DNA of 64,000 bases from JANSWP01 sp041941305 (GCA_041941305.1 JBGTQJ010000009.1:124001-188000), one strand, 5' to 3'; positions 1-8,793 are shown, counted from the stretch's first letter. The notes: generated from the sequence alone by a model not told the origin. Numbers and translations are program-made.

Positions 1-153
1 TTGAAAATGTTGGAGCAATGGGAAGAGAAAAGTACCCTGCTCCTGATGGGAGATTCTGCCAAAACTTCAAACACGCTGGATCTAAACGCTCCTACTTCCT
101 TACCAGAAAAACAAAAAAGCGGAAACACTTCCTACGATAATTTGTTTGAGTAA
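1..153 (+). CDS. C-terminal end of an unidentified protein (partial)
   Basis: An open frame runs from the window edge to a TAA at 151-153, giving 50 codons of a hydrophilic tail ending in NLFE. Too little is visible to identify it. It lies 58 bp upstream of a VWA-domain gene on the same strand. In many bacteria such VWA proteins follow a MoxR/magnesium-chelatase-type AAA ATPase, so that identity is plausible, but it is inferred from context only. Confidence 0.6.
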   Translation: MKMLEQWEEKSTLLLMGDSAKTSNTLDLNAPTSLPEKQKSGNTSYDNLFE

Positions 154-211
154 AAGTTCCCGGTTCGATTTCCCTGAACCCGGTTTGTAGACACACAATT
201 GGGTACAGGGA

Positions 212-1336
212 ATGGGGAACTTAGATCTGAATCTTATGATTGGCTATAGATTTTCTGAATTTATTCCCGGACAAAACGAAGGTTCTGTATTTGATAGACT
301 CCTGAAGTTATTCCAAGAGCTTTTGGTTTATACTTCGGGCGATGTGTCGGAAGCGCTTTCCTGGTTAACAGAACTGGATAAAGAATACAATCTGACTACG
401 GAGGATTATGGAATGGCAGATTTTATACAGGATTTGATTGACAAGGGATATATTCAGCAGGAAGACCCCAGAAATCCTGGTTTTACTCCTACTGCCAAAA
501 TGGAAGTTGCGATGCGTCAAAGGGCTTTGGAAGATATTTTTGGGCAAATTAAAAAATCCAAAAGAGGAAATCACAGCACAAAGGCAAGTGGTAAGGGAGA
601 TGAGACAACTTCAGAATTGCGACCTTATGAATTTGGTGACACCCTAGACAAATTGGCAGTATCTGAATCGCTTCGAAATGCCCAAATCAATCATGGAATT
701 GATGATTTTAAATTGACTAATCAGGATTTGGAAGTACATGAAACCTATTATCAAAGCCAAATGAGTACGGTTTTGATGATTGACATTTCTCATTCCATGA
801 TTTTGTATGGTGAGGATAGAATTACCCCTGCAAAGAAAGTGGCAATGGCACTTTCAGAATTGATTACAACCAGATATCCTAAAGATACACTTGACATCAT
901 TGTTTTTGGAAATGATGCCTGGCAAATTGAGATAAAAGATTTGCCTTATTTGCAAGTTGGTCCTTATCACACCAACACCGTTGCAGGCCTTGAATTAGCA
1001 ATGGATTTATTGCGTCGTAGAAGGAATCCTAACAAGCAAATATTCATGATTACAGATGGTAAACCTACTTGTATTAAAAAAGGAAAACGGTATTATAAAA
1101 ATAGTTTTGGTCTGGACAGGAAAATAATAAACCGGACACTTAACCTGGCTACACGATGTAGGAAATTACAAATTCCCATCACGACTTTTATGATTGCGCG
1201 TGACCCTTATCTGGTGCGATTTGTAGATCAGTTTACAAAGGCAAACAATGGAAAAGCGTTTTACAGTAGCCTGAAAGGATTGGGAGAATTTATTTTTATG
1301 GACTATAAAAACAATAAACGAAAGAGACATCGTTAA
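212..1336 (+). CDS. VWA-domain protein (magnesium-chelatase ChlD/BchD-like)
   Basis: 374 aa. The C-terminal half carries a von Willebrand A domain: strand VLMIDISHSM holds the MIDAS motif DxSxS (around residues 189-195), and the later threonine/aspartate positions appear as TNTVAG and FMITDGKPT. The N-terminal half is helical and charged and has no signal peptide or membrane segment, so the protein is cytosolic. Proteins of this type partner an AAA ATPase in a chelatase- or chaperone-like complex; the truncated gene just upstream could be that partner. The ATG at 212 follows CAGGGA; a second ATG at codon 9 is also possible. Exact substrate unknown. Confidence 0.85.
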   Translation: MGNLDLNLMIGYRFSEFIPGQNEGSVFDRLLKLFQELLVYTSGDVSEALSWLTELDKEYNLTTEDYGMADFIQDLIDKGYIQQEDPRNPGFTPTAKMEVAMRQRALEDIFGQIKKSKRGNHSTKASGKGDETTSELRPYEFGDTLDKLAVSESLRNAQINHGIDDFKLTNQDLEVHETYYQSQMSTVLMIDISHSMILYGEDRITPAKKVAMALSELITTRYPKDTLDIIVFGNDAWQIEIKDLPYLQVGPYHTNTVAGLELAMDLLRRRRNPNKQIFMITDGKPTCIKKGKRYYKNSFGLDRKIINRTLNLATRCRKLQIPITTFMIARDPYLVRFVDQFTKANNGKAFYSSLKGLGEFIFMDYKNNKRKRHR

Positions 1337-1392
1337 GTATAATTTTCGATAAAATTAATTTTAAAAAATCAAGAATAAACATGAAATAAATT

Positions 1393-1425
1393 GGTTTGCT
1401 GCTTGGCAAGCCTTTTATTTTTTTT
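1393..1425 (+). terminator. Rho-independent terminator after the VWA gene
   Basis: A 7-bp stem (GGTTTGC / GCAAGCC, one G-T pair) with a 6-nt loop is followed by a T-rich run. It begins 57 bp after the VWA stop codon. Confidence 0.75.
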
Positions 1426-1536
1426 ATAAACACTTGATAATCAGGGCTGTATTTGTAAGACTTCAAGGGGTTGGAGAACATTTTTATTGAAAAAAATGGT
1501 CTGATTTTTGATAAGCGAAAACCGTGTTTTTTGGCA

Positions 1537-1567
1537 TTTGTATGAGCAAAATTTTTTCTTACATTTG
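1537..1567 (+). promoter_or_regulatory. Bacteroidota-type promoter
   Basis: TTTG at 1537-1540 is separated by 19 bp from TACATTTG at 1560-1567, matching the Bacteroidota consensus (TTTG, 19-21 bp, TAnnTTTG). The next gene starts at 1834, so the leader would be about 260 nt. I see no other gene or clear RNA structure between 1426 and 1833. Confidence 0.55.
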
Positions 1568-1833
1568 CGCAAATTTTGAGAAAGACCTTTCGAAAAATAA
1601 GTTCTTTTCAAATCTATGACTTTTGAAATAAAGATTTGTCAAAAGTTAAATTATTAGCAGAAAACTTTGCCATTCAAATAGATTGTCAAAATTTATTAGG
1701 AATGGCATGGGACATTTTTGAATTTTAAGTAAAAAATTATTGAAAAAGCTCTTTTGAAACTCTTTCACAATTGCAGCCTTCAAAATTCAAAATTGTTCTG
1801 CACTATGTTCAACTTATTTAAAACTAGCGTAGA

Positions 1834-2055
1834 ATGTATTGGACGTTAGAACTTGCGCATCACCTCGAAGAAGCGCCATGGCCTGCCACCAGAGACGAAT
1901 TGATTGATTTTGCAATTCGTTCAGGTGCTCCTCTGGAAGTTATCGAAAACCTTCAACAAATGGAGGATGAGGGTGAATTATATGAAGGCATGGAAGATAT
2001 CTGGCCTGATTTTCCCAGAAAAGATGACTTTTTATTCAATGAAGATGAATATTAA
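1834..2055 (+). CDS. DUF2795 domain-containing small acidic protein
   Basis: 73 aa, strongly acidic. The opening MYWTLELAHHLEEAPWPAT and the run DELIDFAIRSGAPLEVIENL are characteristic of the DUF2795-type proteins that are widespread in Bacteroidota. The tail ends in FLFNEDEY. Function is unknown; the fold is expected to be a small helical domain. It is monocistronic, with a promoter candidate upstream and a strong terminator 66 bp after its stop. Confidence 0.85.
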   Translation: MYWTLELAHHLEEAPWPATRDELIDFAIRSGAPLEVIENLQQMEDEGELYEGMEDIWPDFPRKDDFLFNEDEY

Positions 2056-2121
2056 CCGTTAAACCATTCCATTTGATTTCAGGATTAACTTTGCCTGAAT
2101 AAGGAATCAAAAAAATACTTA

Positions 2122-2159
2122 GGTTTTGCCGTTCATGGCAAAGCCTTTTTTTGTTTTTC
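2122..2159 (+). terminator. Rho-independent terminator after the DUF2795 gene
   Basis: A 9-bp stem (GGTTTTGCC / GGCAAAGCC) with a 6-nt loop is followed by T7-G-T5. It insulates the DUF2795 gene from pbpC. Confidence 0.85.
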
Positions 2160-2286
2160 TCCATCATAACAAATGATAAATCAAAGCAAACCAAAAAGAG
2201 TTAGAACCAAACGAATTTCCAAAATTGATTACAGGTTTAATTAGAAAGCCAGATATTGAGACCAATTCAAGTAATCCTAAAGAATT

Positions 2287-4698
2287 GTGTTAAAACAACT
2301 TCAAAAAATTTGGCATTTCTTTTCAAAACGGCATCCCAGGAAAACGCTGCTGGGAATAGCTTTCTTGTTGCTTTGGTATTGGTTCAGTCTCCCATCCCCA
2401 TTGTTTAATCAACCCACATCGCTGGTCTTAGGAGATAGAAATGGTGATTTGTTAGGCGCAAAGATTGCTACAGATGGGCAATGGAGGTTTCCCTACAGTG
2501 ATTTTGTTCCGGAAAAATTTGAAAAAGCACTGTTAGAGTTTGAAGATCGTCGTTTTTATAAACACCCTGGGGTAGATCCCATCGGTTTGGGGAGGGCTAT
2601 GTTACAAAATATCAGGAATAGAAGAATCGTAAGTGGAGGCAGTACCATTAGCATGCAAGTTATCAGAATGGCAAAAAAAGCCCCTTCCAGAAATATTTTT
2701 CAAAAATTCCTGGAAACCATTATTGCCACCCGATTGGAAATTAAATATTCTAAAAAAGAGATTTTGGCCTACTACTCTTCCAATGCACCTTTTGGTGGAA
2801 ATGTGGTTGGTTTAGATGCGGCATCCTGGAGGTATTATGGAAAGCAGGCAGCCTTACTTTCCTGGTCTGAGGCAGCAACTTTGGCGGTTTTACCTAATAG
2901 CCCGGGATTGATACACCCTGGGAGAAATCGTCAGGCACTTTTTGAAAAACGAAATAGGTTACTGAAACGATTATTTGACAAAGGAGATATAGATAAATTT
3001 TCTTACGAATTGGCATTGGAGGAACCTTTGCCCATAAAACCACATTCACTTCCACGGTTTGCTCCTCATCTTTTGGAAAGAGTTAATTTGGAGTATAACA
3101 AAAAGTCGAATCATAAGCCTTCAAAAATTAAAACAACATTGGATATAAACCTCCAAAAAGCCAGTTCCAAAATTTTAAAAAGGCATAATAGGCTTTTAAA
3201 GAACAACGACATTCATAATATCTGTGCCGTAATAATTGAGGTCAAATCAGGAGCAATACTCACCTATAATGGCAATGTCCCAGGCAGCGGTATGGAGCAT
3301 GGAGAAGCGGTAGATATTTTGAATGCTCCGAGAAGTCCAGGAAGCAGCTTGAAGCCCCATTTATATGCATTGATGCTACATGAGGGAGAAATCACCCCAA
3401 ATACCTTAATCTCAGATATCCCTACCCAACTGACGGGTTATCGCCCGGAAAATTTTTATGAATCATATGATGGAGTAGTGACTGCCAAAAGGGCTATTGT
3501 TCGCTCCTTAAATGTTCCACTGGTTAGAATGCTTCAAGAATATGGATTGGAAAAATTCCATTATCATTTAAAGAACTGGGGATTTCGCTCTATTAATAAA
3601 CCTCCCCAGCACTATGGTTTACCTTTGATCCTAGGTGGGGGAGAAGTCACACTATTAGAGTTGACCAATTCATATGCATGTATGGCTAGAGTGTTGAATC
3701 ATTTCCATCCCAATGATGGAAAGTATAATTCGGATGATTTTAGAGCGGTTAAATTTTACGTTGAAGAGAATGAACTGACAAATAAAAGCAATAAATTGGA
3801 GGATACTCCTCCGTTTTTAAACGCCTCGGCTATATGGCAAACTTTTGAAGCTTTGCAGGATTTGGAACGGCCTACATCCCAGGGAGAATGGAAAAAATTT
3901 GAAAATAGCCATCAAATAGCATGGAAGACCGGCACTAGTTTTGGATTTCGGGATGCATGGGCAGTTGGTGTGACCCCAAAGTTTGCGGTCGGCGTATGGG
4001 CAGGAAATGCGGATGGTGAAGGGCGTCCTGGGTTGGTAGGTGTAAAAGCTGCAGCTCCTATCCTCTTTGATTTATTCGAATTATTGCCGCACTCAAATTG
4101 GTTTGATCCTCCTCTGGATGAACTCAGTGAAACAGTGATTTGTAAGGAAAGTGGCTTCGCAGCATTAGCAATATGCCCCAGGGATACCATTTTGACTGCA
4201 CCAATGGCTTCCAGAATCAAACCTTGCAGGTTTCATGAAATGGTTCATTTAAATGCAGGTAAGGACTATCTGGTTCATTCCAATTGTTATGATACGAATG
4301 AAATGGTCCAAGAAGTAAAATTTGTTTTACCTCCTGTTGAAGAATACTATTATAAAGTTAAAAATCCCAATTACGAGACTTTGCCTCCTTTTTTGGGCAC
4401 TTGCATAGGTTCGCATTCAACATTAAATGCTCCAATGCAATTAATTTATCCAAAGCACAGTACTAAAATTTATATACCTGTTGATTTGGACGGAAATATG
4501 AGTAAAACCGTTTTTAAAGCGGCTCATCGGAGACCAGAAACCACTATATATTGGCATTTGAATAATGAATATATCGGCTCTACAAAATCCTTCCACGATT
4601 TGGAGTTGAACCCACAGGCTGGAAAATATTTGCTAGTATTGGTTGATGAGAAAGGCAATCGCCTTGAGCAAAAATTTGAAATTATAGAGAAGAATTAG
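2287..4698 (+). CDS. pbpC: Penicillin-binding protein 1C (bifunctional glycosyltransferase/transpeptidase)
   Basis: 803 aa, near the usual PBP1C length. A cytoplasmic tail and one membrane segment (residues about 19-36) are followed by a GT51 lipid II glycosyltransferase domain whose catalytic glutamate lies in LEFEDRRFYKHPGVDP (about residue 86). The transpeptidase domain has the SxxK motif SSLK (about 353), SLN (about 407) and KTG (about 547). A C-terminal beta-sandwich of the BiPBP_C type starts around residue 720. It polymerises and cross-links peptidoglycan outside the inner membrane. The start is GTG. The alpha-2-macroglobulin gene that often accompanies pbpC elsewhere is absent from the visible neighbourhood. 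Confidence 0.93.
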   Translation: MLKQLQKIWHFFSKRHPRKTLLGIAFLLLWYWFSLPSPLFNQPTSLVLGDRNGDLLGAKIATDGQWRFPYSDFVPEKFEKALLEFEDRRFYKHPGVDPIGLGRAMLQNIRNRRIVSGGSTISMQVIRMAKKAPSRNIFQKFLETIIATRLEIKYSKKEILAYYSSNAPFGGNVVGLDAASWRYYGKQAALLSWSEAATLAVLPNSPGLIHPGRNRQALFEKRNRLLKRLFDKGDIDKFSYELALEEPLPIKPHSLPRFAPHLLERVNLEYNKKSNHKPSKIKTTLDINLQKASSKILKRHNRLLKNNDIHNICAVIIEVKSGAILTYNGNVPGSGMEHGEAVDILNAPRSPGSSLKPHLYALMLHEGEITPNTLISDIPTQLTGYRPENFYESYDGVVTAKRAIVRSLNVPLVRMLQEYGLEKFHYHLKNWGFRSINKPPQHYGLPLILGGGEVTLLELTNSYACMARVLNHFHPNDGKYNSDDFRAVKFYVEENELTNKSNKLEDTPPFLNASAIWQTFEALQDLERPTSQGEWKKFENSHQIAWKTGTSFGFRDAWAVGVTPKFAVGVWAGNADGEGRPGLVGVKAAAPILFDLFELLPHSNWFDPPLDELSETVICKESGFAALAICPRDTILTAPMASRIKPCRFHEMVHLNAGKDYLVHSNCYDTNEMVQEVKFVLPPVEEYYYKVKNPNYETLPPFLGTCIGSHSTLNAPMQLIYPKHSTKIYIPVDLDGNMSKTVFKAAHRRPETTIYWHLNNEYIGSTKSFHDLELNPQAGKYLLVLVDEKGNRLEQKFEIIEKN

Positions 4699-4842
4699 CC
4701 GGGTTTTTTATACTATTGTTTACTTTTAAGCAATCAAAGTCAGTACTACCCATTTCAAACAAATTTTGATTACTGGTCAAAAACTCTTCCTTCAAGGTTC
4801 CTGTAAACACACATTGTAAGTAAAAGCAAAACTAAACTCAAC

Positions 4843-5781
4843 ATGAAACGCACCCTTACTTTCTTGCTTTTGGCATTAACGATACCTAATTATGTCCTTT
4901 CCCAAAGGTATTTGTTGGAATTTGAAAATGAGAAAAGTAGTGATTTATTGGAAAAAGCTGAACGTGCCTATGCCAACAAGCGATATGTGCGCAGCACCAA
5001 ATTATATGATCAATTGATTAACCTGGAAGGAGAAAACTTTAAATTGGTTTATAATCAACTTACAGCCCTGATACATACTGATGATTCCACAAAATTAGAA
5101 TCATCTTTTAACAAATTAAACGAACTGGGATTCCTCGATTGCAATTTTTTAGCCTCTACACAAGATTTTAAAGAAATAAAATACCGCAAGAAATTTCAGC
5201 TATGGCAGCTTGCTGTAAAAAATTGTTCAGCCAGTGAAATAAATTATATCGAGCGTGAAAAAATCCAAAACCCAGAGCTAAGAAAACAATTGCTATGGAT
5301 GAAAATGAACGACATCATCTCTGATGTAAAGGTAATTCATAAAATACGGTATGGAGCTCATCCGGATTTAAATTATGACCAGCTGAAAGTTGAAAGAATG
5401 AAGATTTACGTAAACAATTTTGGCCAATTACAATCCTTTATCGCACTACATGGATGGCCTGGAAAAAGTCTGGTAGGTAAGGATGGTGCTGAAGCAGCTT
5501 GGATGATTGCCCAACATGCCAATCATATTCCAACAGGTCAGAAAGAAATCATTCCTCTTTTAAAAAAGTCTGTAGATGAAGGGGAAGCCGAAATGAGTCA
5601 TTATGCGCATTTGTATGACAGGGTACAAGCCAATTTCAAAAAACCTCAAAGATATGGAACACTTAGATGGAAAAATCCTGAAACTCAAATCTGGGGAATT
5701 TACACTTTGGAAGATTCTTCCAAAGTAAATGTTTACAGAGCAGAAGCAGGATTACCTCCAATTGAAATAATTGACAACTAA
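4843..5781 (+). CDS. Secreted DUF6624 domain-containing protein
   Basis: 312 aa with a Sec signal peptide (residues 1-20, cleavage after VLS-Q). Residues about 25-130 are helical and TPR-like. The C-terminal region has the DUF6624 signature: GWPGKSLVGKDGAEAAW, then IAQHANH, then HYAHLYDRV and RYGT. The family is common in Bacteroidota; no biochemical role is known to me. The gene stands alone; 18 bp after its stop begins the U-tract of an oppositely transcribed small RNA, whose hairpin could also end this transcript. Confidence 0.8.
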   Translation: MKRTLTFLLLALTIPNYVLSQRYLLEFENEKSSDLLEKAERAYANKRYVRSTKLYDQLINLEGENFKLVYNQLTALIHTDDSTKLESSFNKLNELGFLDCNFLASTQDFKEIKYRKKFQLWQLAVKNCSASEINYIEREKIQNPELRKQLLWMKMNDIISDVKVIHKIRYGAHPDLNYDQLKVERMKIYVNNFGQLQSFIALHGWPGKSLVGKDGAEAAWMIAQHANHIPTGQKEIIPLLKKSVDEGEAEMSHYAHLYDRVQANFKKPQRYGTLRWKNPETQIWGIYTLEDSSKVNVYRAEAGLPPIEIIDN

Positions 5782-5798
5782 GAAGGACAAAATTTGGG

Positions 5799-5866
5799 AA
5801 AAAAAACTCCTACATCGGGGGAGGCTAAGGCTGATGTAGGAGCACTAAACATACTATGAGAAAACT
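5799..5866 (-). ncRNA. Candidate small RNA 1 of a three-copy tandem family
   Basis: Predicted transcript of about 68 nt. Its 5' end is the box AGTTTTCTCATAGTATGTTT (minus strand, 5866 down to 5847), identical in copies 2 and 3. A 10-bp hairpin follows (CTCCTACATC paired with GATGTAGGAG) with a 16-nt loop containing CCTCCCCC, then eight T residues. Between copies the stem pairs change together: ACATC/GATGT here is ACACC/GGTGT in copy 2, and a further A-T pair is G-C in copy 3, which supports a conserved structure. The box, stem and loop explain the whole transcript, and no convincing protein is encoded. Never seen experimentally by me; inference from sequence. Confidence 0.7.
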
Positions 5867-5873
5867 ACACGAT

Positions 5874-5965
5874 GCAATATAGGACGATTTAGAACTATAA
5901 TTTTTTTGCTTTTAGGTAATGGGGGTAAATAATTAGGAAATGGTCGGTTTCACTTAGAAAATGGT
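5874..5965 (-). promoter_or_regulatory. Promoter and phased operator of small RNA 1
   Basis: On the minus strand the -7 box is TATATTGC (5881-5874), a variant of TAnnTTTG. Reading the plus strand, half-sites AATGGG, AATGGT and AATGGT begin at 5918, 5939 and 5960, an exact 21-bp period (two helical turns). The first site is separated from the -7 box by 36 nt, the same distance as in copies 2 and 3. Direct repeats spaced about two turns apart are typical of LytTR-family regulators, and one is encoded nearby at 9299-10105. Confidence 0.65.
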
Positions 5966-6279
5966 AAAAATTTATAATATGAAAATATTTAATCTATTTG
6001 CAATGCATAAATTGTTGAACATTAGAGCTGTATGATTGATTTACAATAAATAAAAAATTTAAAAAAAATTAATATGTTTTAGATTATTGGCACAGATTTG
6101 GAATAAACACCAATCGTAGCCACTTACACAAGCATGCAAAGAACTTCAATATATTTTATGAATTATTTTCATTGACCATTAAAATTGCTTTCAATTTTAA
6201 CTTCTGATCTCAATTATTTGGCTTTCACATCTTACATTTCTATCGACAAATTCCAGGAAAAGATCACTAAATAATAGGC

Positions 6280-6348
6280 AAAAAAATTCCTACACCCCAG
6301 AAGGGAAAAAGGTGTAGGAAGAAAAATTAAACATACTATGAGAAAACT
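6280..6348 (-). ncRNA. Candidate small RNA 2 of a three-copy tandem family
   Basis: About 69 nt. It starts with the same 5' box (6348 down to 6329), followed by a 10-bp hairpin (TTCCTACACC / GGTGTAGGAA) with a 14-nt loop containing TCCCTTCT, and a seven-T tract. Compared with copy 1, two stem pairs differ by changes on both sides that keep pairing. It lies 480 bp from copy 1 in the same orientation. Its promoter is the best of the three. Confidence 0.72.
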
Positions 6349-6353
6349 TGACT

Positions 6354-6466
6354 CAAAGATAGGCCGCACCCTTTCCTTAAAAAAGGTAGATTTATGTAAT
6401 GGTCTATAAAAATAGGTGAACGGTATTATTTCTTTAGAAAACGGTCTGATTTTTATAAAGAACGGA
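6354..6466 (-). promoter_or_regulatory. Promoter and phased operator of small RNA 2
   Basis: The minus-strand -7 box is TATCTTTG (6361-6354), a perfect TAnnTTTG match, 5 nt from the conserved RNA 5' box. Plus-strand half-sites AATGGT, AACGGT, AACGGT and AACGGA begin at 6398, 6419, 6440 and 6461: four copies at an exact 21-bp period. The gap from the -7 box to the first site is 36 nt. No -33 TTTG is needed if a LytTR activator recruits RNA polymerase. Confidence 0.7.
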
Positions 6467-6593
6467 AAAATATAAGAAATAAATTTATGTATTTAAGGCT
6501 GGATTTAAGCACTACACATCAATATGAGAAAACACACATTTTTGAGAATGCCCCAGAAAGTCCATTCAAAAATGAATGGGCTTTTCTTTTCTC

Positions 6594-6664
6594 AAAAAAA
6601 AATCCTGCACCTCAGGAGGGAGATAAAGTGCAGGACGATTAAACAAACATACTATGAGAAAACT
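6594..6664 (-). ncRNA. Candidate small RNA 3 of a three-copy tandem family
   Basis: About 71 nt. It begins with the conserved 5' box (6664 down to 6645). An 8-bp hairpin follows (TCCTGCAC / GTGCAGGA) with a 17-nt loop containing CTCCCTCCT, then a nine-T tract. One stem A-T pair of the other copies is G-C here, again compensated. It lies just downstream of the histidine-kinase gene, so its terminator may also end the kinase mRNA. Confidence 0.72.
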
Positions 6665-6668
6665 TTTA

Positions 6669-6760
6669 CAAATGTATGTAATAAAATTTAAATATGAAAA
6701 TTTTAATTCGGAAAAGGGGTGATTTACAGGGGGAAAGGTATGTTGAATTGAGGGAAAGGT
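6669..6760 (-). promoter_or_regulatory. Promoter and phased operator of small RNA 3
   Basis: The minus-strand -7 box is TACATTTG (6676-6669), a perfect TAnnTTTG match. Plus-strand half-sites AAAGGG, AAAGGT and AAAGGT begin at 6713, 6734 and 6755, an exact 21-bp period, 36 nt upstream of the -7 box. The operator ends 13 bp from the stop codon of the histidine-kinase gene. Confidence 0.67.
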
Positions 6761-6773
6761 GACGAATGATAAA

Positions 6774-8696
6774 TTATTTCATTTGTATTTCAACGATTGG
6801 AATTAAAATTTCAACTCTTGTGCCATTTGCTTGCCCTGTTTCCTTGTCTTGTAGATCTATCGTTTTTACGAAAACCCCTCTTTCCTTTTTGGAGTTGTGT
6901 AAAATCTCTAACCTTTTCTCAGTTATTGAGGTGCCACGTGATTTGTGATTTTCATAAAAATGGTCTTCTTCCTGAAGCTTCTTTGCATTTTGCCGGCCTA
7001 TTCCATTATCTTCTACCACACAGAGTATGGTATGTTCGTCAAGTAGGGAAAACATTAATTGGACAAAACCATCTTTTTTCGTCCGAATTCCATGCTCAAT
7101 AGCATTTTCGACATAGGGCTGAACAATCATAGTGGGAACCCCTAAAATGTCCTCTTCAATCTCATCATCTACACTTATGTCAAATCTCAAATTATTCTCA
7201 AATCGCAGTTTTTCATTAATCGTTAAATAATCCTTTAGGAATTCGATCTCTTTTTCTAAAGAAATGATTTCCATTTCTGAATACTCAAGACTTTCCCGCA
7301 TCAGTTTCGCAAATTTTGCGAGATATTTGGCGGCAGAAGTTGCCTCATTTGAGGTAATAAAGTTTTGAATAGAGTTAAGGGCATTGTACATAAAATGGGG
7401 GTTCATTTGTGCCCGGAGTGCTTTCAACTGCAGCTTTGTTGCCTGCAACCTCAACAATTCAGCTTCTTGTTCTTTTTTTTCAGCTTCATATTTTACCTCT
7501 AACTCAGCGATTTTTCGCTTGTTGATTTGTTCCAAATACTTTTCGGCTACTTTTTCATATAGTATTTGGTAATCAAAAGCATTCTTGTAATCACCAATTT
7601 CAGAGTAAAAAGTGGCGATATCCTTGACGATACCAGATAGTTGCTTATAGTCAGAAGATTTTTTGGCATAGTCCAGCGCTTCAAAGAAGTGCTTTAAAGC
7701 CCTCTTTTTTTTACCCAGAAAATCAAATAGCTGGGCTCTCCACTGTTCTATATTTGCAAAATTGTAATAATCATCTTCCTTTTTTTCTTTATAAAGCGAT
7801 TCTGCCTTCGCATAAAGTTCAAGTGCTTCCTTATACTTTTTCTTTAAAAAATAGCAATAGCCAAGATTGGCAAATGCACTGGCTCTGGTTCGTTGACTGA
7901 TGTCATCCGTTGCGCTAATTGCTTTTTTCAAGTACAGTTCCGCATTATTTTGGTCTCCAAGAGCCATATACCCACTTCCCACATTTAAATAATGCCAGGA
8001 GAGCCTGGTAGAAATCCCAATTGATTCACATAAGGTTACAGCCTTTTGGTACGATTTTACACTTTTTTCAAGCTCATCATTTTGTTCAAAAACTTTACCC
8101 AAACCACTATGGATAAGTGTTAAAAAATAGTAATCCTTTAAATCTATTGGTTTTTCCAATGAGGTGATTCTCATATCTGCCTCGAGAAATAGCTCGATGG
8201 CTTGTGAATAAGCTTTATTATGCAACTTTAAGAACCCTCTCCGACAAATTGCCCTTGCTTCTAATCTATCGTCCGGGAAAGCTTTTAACAGTTTTGAGGC
8301 ATTTGCCAAATATTCCTTTGCCTTTTCTTCCAGATTCAAGTTCATACAGGTGCCAGCATAATCAATAAATGTTTCGGCTAATTGATTGGCATCACCACGT
8401 TCTTCCAATATTTCTATAGCGTTTTTGAAATGTATTTCGGCAAGGTTGAAATTGTAGAGCTGGTTTTCAATAAAGCCAGTATTTAAATGATAATTGAGTT
8501 TCAAATCAGGATGGTCAAAAATTTTCAGGATTTCCCATTGCTCTGCCAGCAATCTTTGGGCCCTTCTTGTATTGGTATAGGTATAGTGATCTGAAAGTTT
8601 GTCTAATAAAATGAGCCGCTGCATAGCATCCTCCTGGATGGCGAGTTTTTTTTCTAGTATTTGAATTTCTGAGATGGGAGTAATCGTGGCGGTCAT
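6774..8696 (-). CDS. Soluble TPR-repeat sensor histidine kinase (LytS-type His_kinase)
   Basis: 640 aa. Residues about 20-380 form tandem tetratricopeptide repeats, then a charged coiled coil leads directly to the kinase. The phosphoacceptor histidine lies in QMNPHFMYNALNSIQ (about residue 433), the hallmark of the LytS/His_kinase family. The ATPase domain shows VENAIEHG (N box), DNGIG (G1) and a RGTSITEKRL segment (G2). Many relatives carry a membrane helix between coiled coil and kinase; none is visible here and there is no signal peptide, so the kinase should be cytosolic and sense an internal signal through its TPRs. Its likely partner is the LytTR regulator at 9299-10105. Three candidate sRNA genes follow directly downstream. 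Confidence 0.9.
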   Translation of the reverse strand: MTATITPISEIQILEKKLAIQEDAMQRLILLDKLSDHYTYTNTRRAQRLLAEQWEILKIFDHPDLKLNYHLNTGFIENQLYNFNLAEIHFKNAIEILEERGDANQLAETFIDYAGTCMNLNLEEKAKEYLANASKLLKAFPDDRLEARAICRRGFLKLHNKAYSQAIELFLEADMRITSLEKPIDLKDYYFLTLIHSGLGKVFEQNDELEKSVKSYQKAVTLCESIGISTRLSWHYLNVGSGYMALGDQNNAELYLKKAISATDDISQRTRASAFANLGYCYFLKKKYKEALELYAKAESLYKEKKEDDYYNFANIEQWRAQLFDFLGKKKRALKHFFEALDYAKKSSDYKQLSGIVKDIATFYSEIGDYKNAFDYQILYEKVAEKYLEQINKRKIAELEVKYEAEKKEQEAELLRLQATKLQLKALRAQMNPHFMYNALNSIQNFITSNEATSAAKYLAKFAKLMRESLEYSEMEIISLEKEIEFLKDYLTINEKLRFENNLRFDISVDDEIEEDILGVPTMIVQPYVENAIEHGIRTKKDGFVQLMFSLLDEHTILCVVEDNGIGRQNAKKLQEEDHFYENHKSRGTSITEKRLEILHNSKKERGVFVKTIDLQDKETGQANGTRVEILIPIVEIQMK

Positions 8697-8755
8697 TTGT
8701 GTTTGTTGGAAGAAAGATTGATTAAGACTGGTTTCGGATTGTAGGTGTGATTAAG

Positions 8756-8763
8756 CAAAGATA
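8756..8763 (-). promoter_or_regulatory. -7 promoter box of the histidine-kinase gene
   Basis: TATCTTTG on the minus strand matches TAnnTTTG and predicts a 5' leader of about 55 nt. No TTTG occurs 19-21 bp upstream, and the 21-bp phased half-sites of the sRNA promoters are absent. The strong terminator at 8794-8837 separates this promoter from the peptide gene. Confidence 0.45.
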
Positions 8764-8793
8764 CAGAATAATAAATACAAATAGAATTGCAAA

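Noticed and set aside
6524..6691. Plus-strand reading frame starting ATGAGAAAACAC and similar short frames starting at the ATGAGAAAAC boxes (5855, 6338, 6654) that would encode MRK peptides
   Set aside because: The ATGs are part of the 20-nt box that is the antisense of the sRNA 5' end; downstream codons are not conserved between copies, whereas promoter, hairpin and T-tract on the minus strand are.
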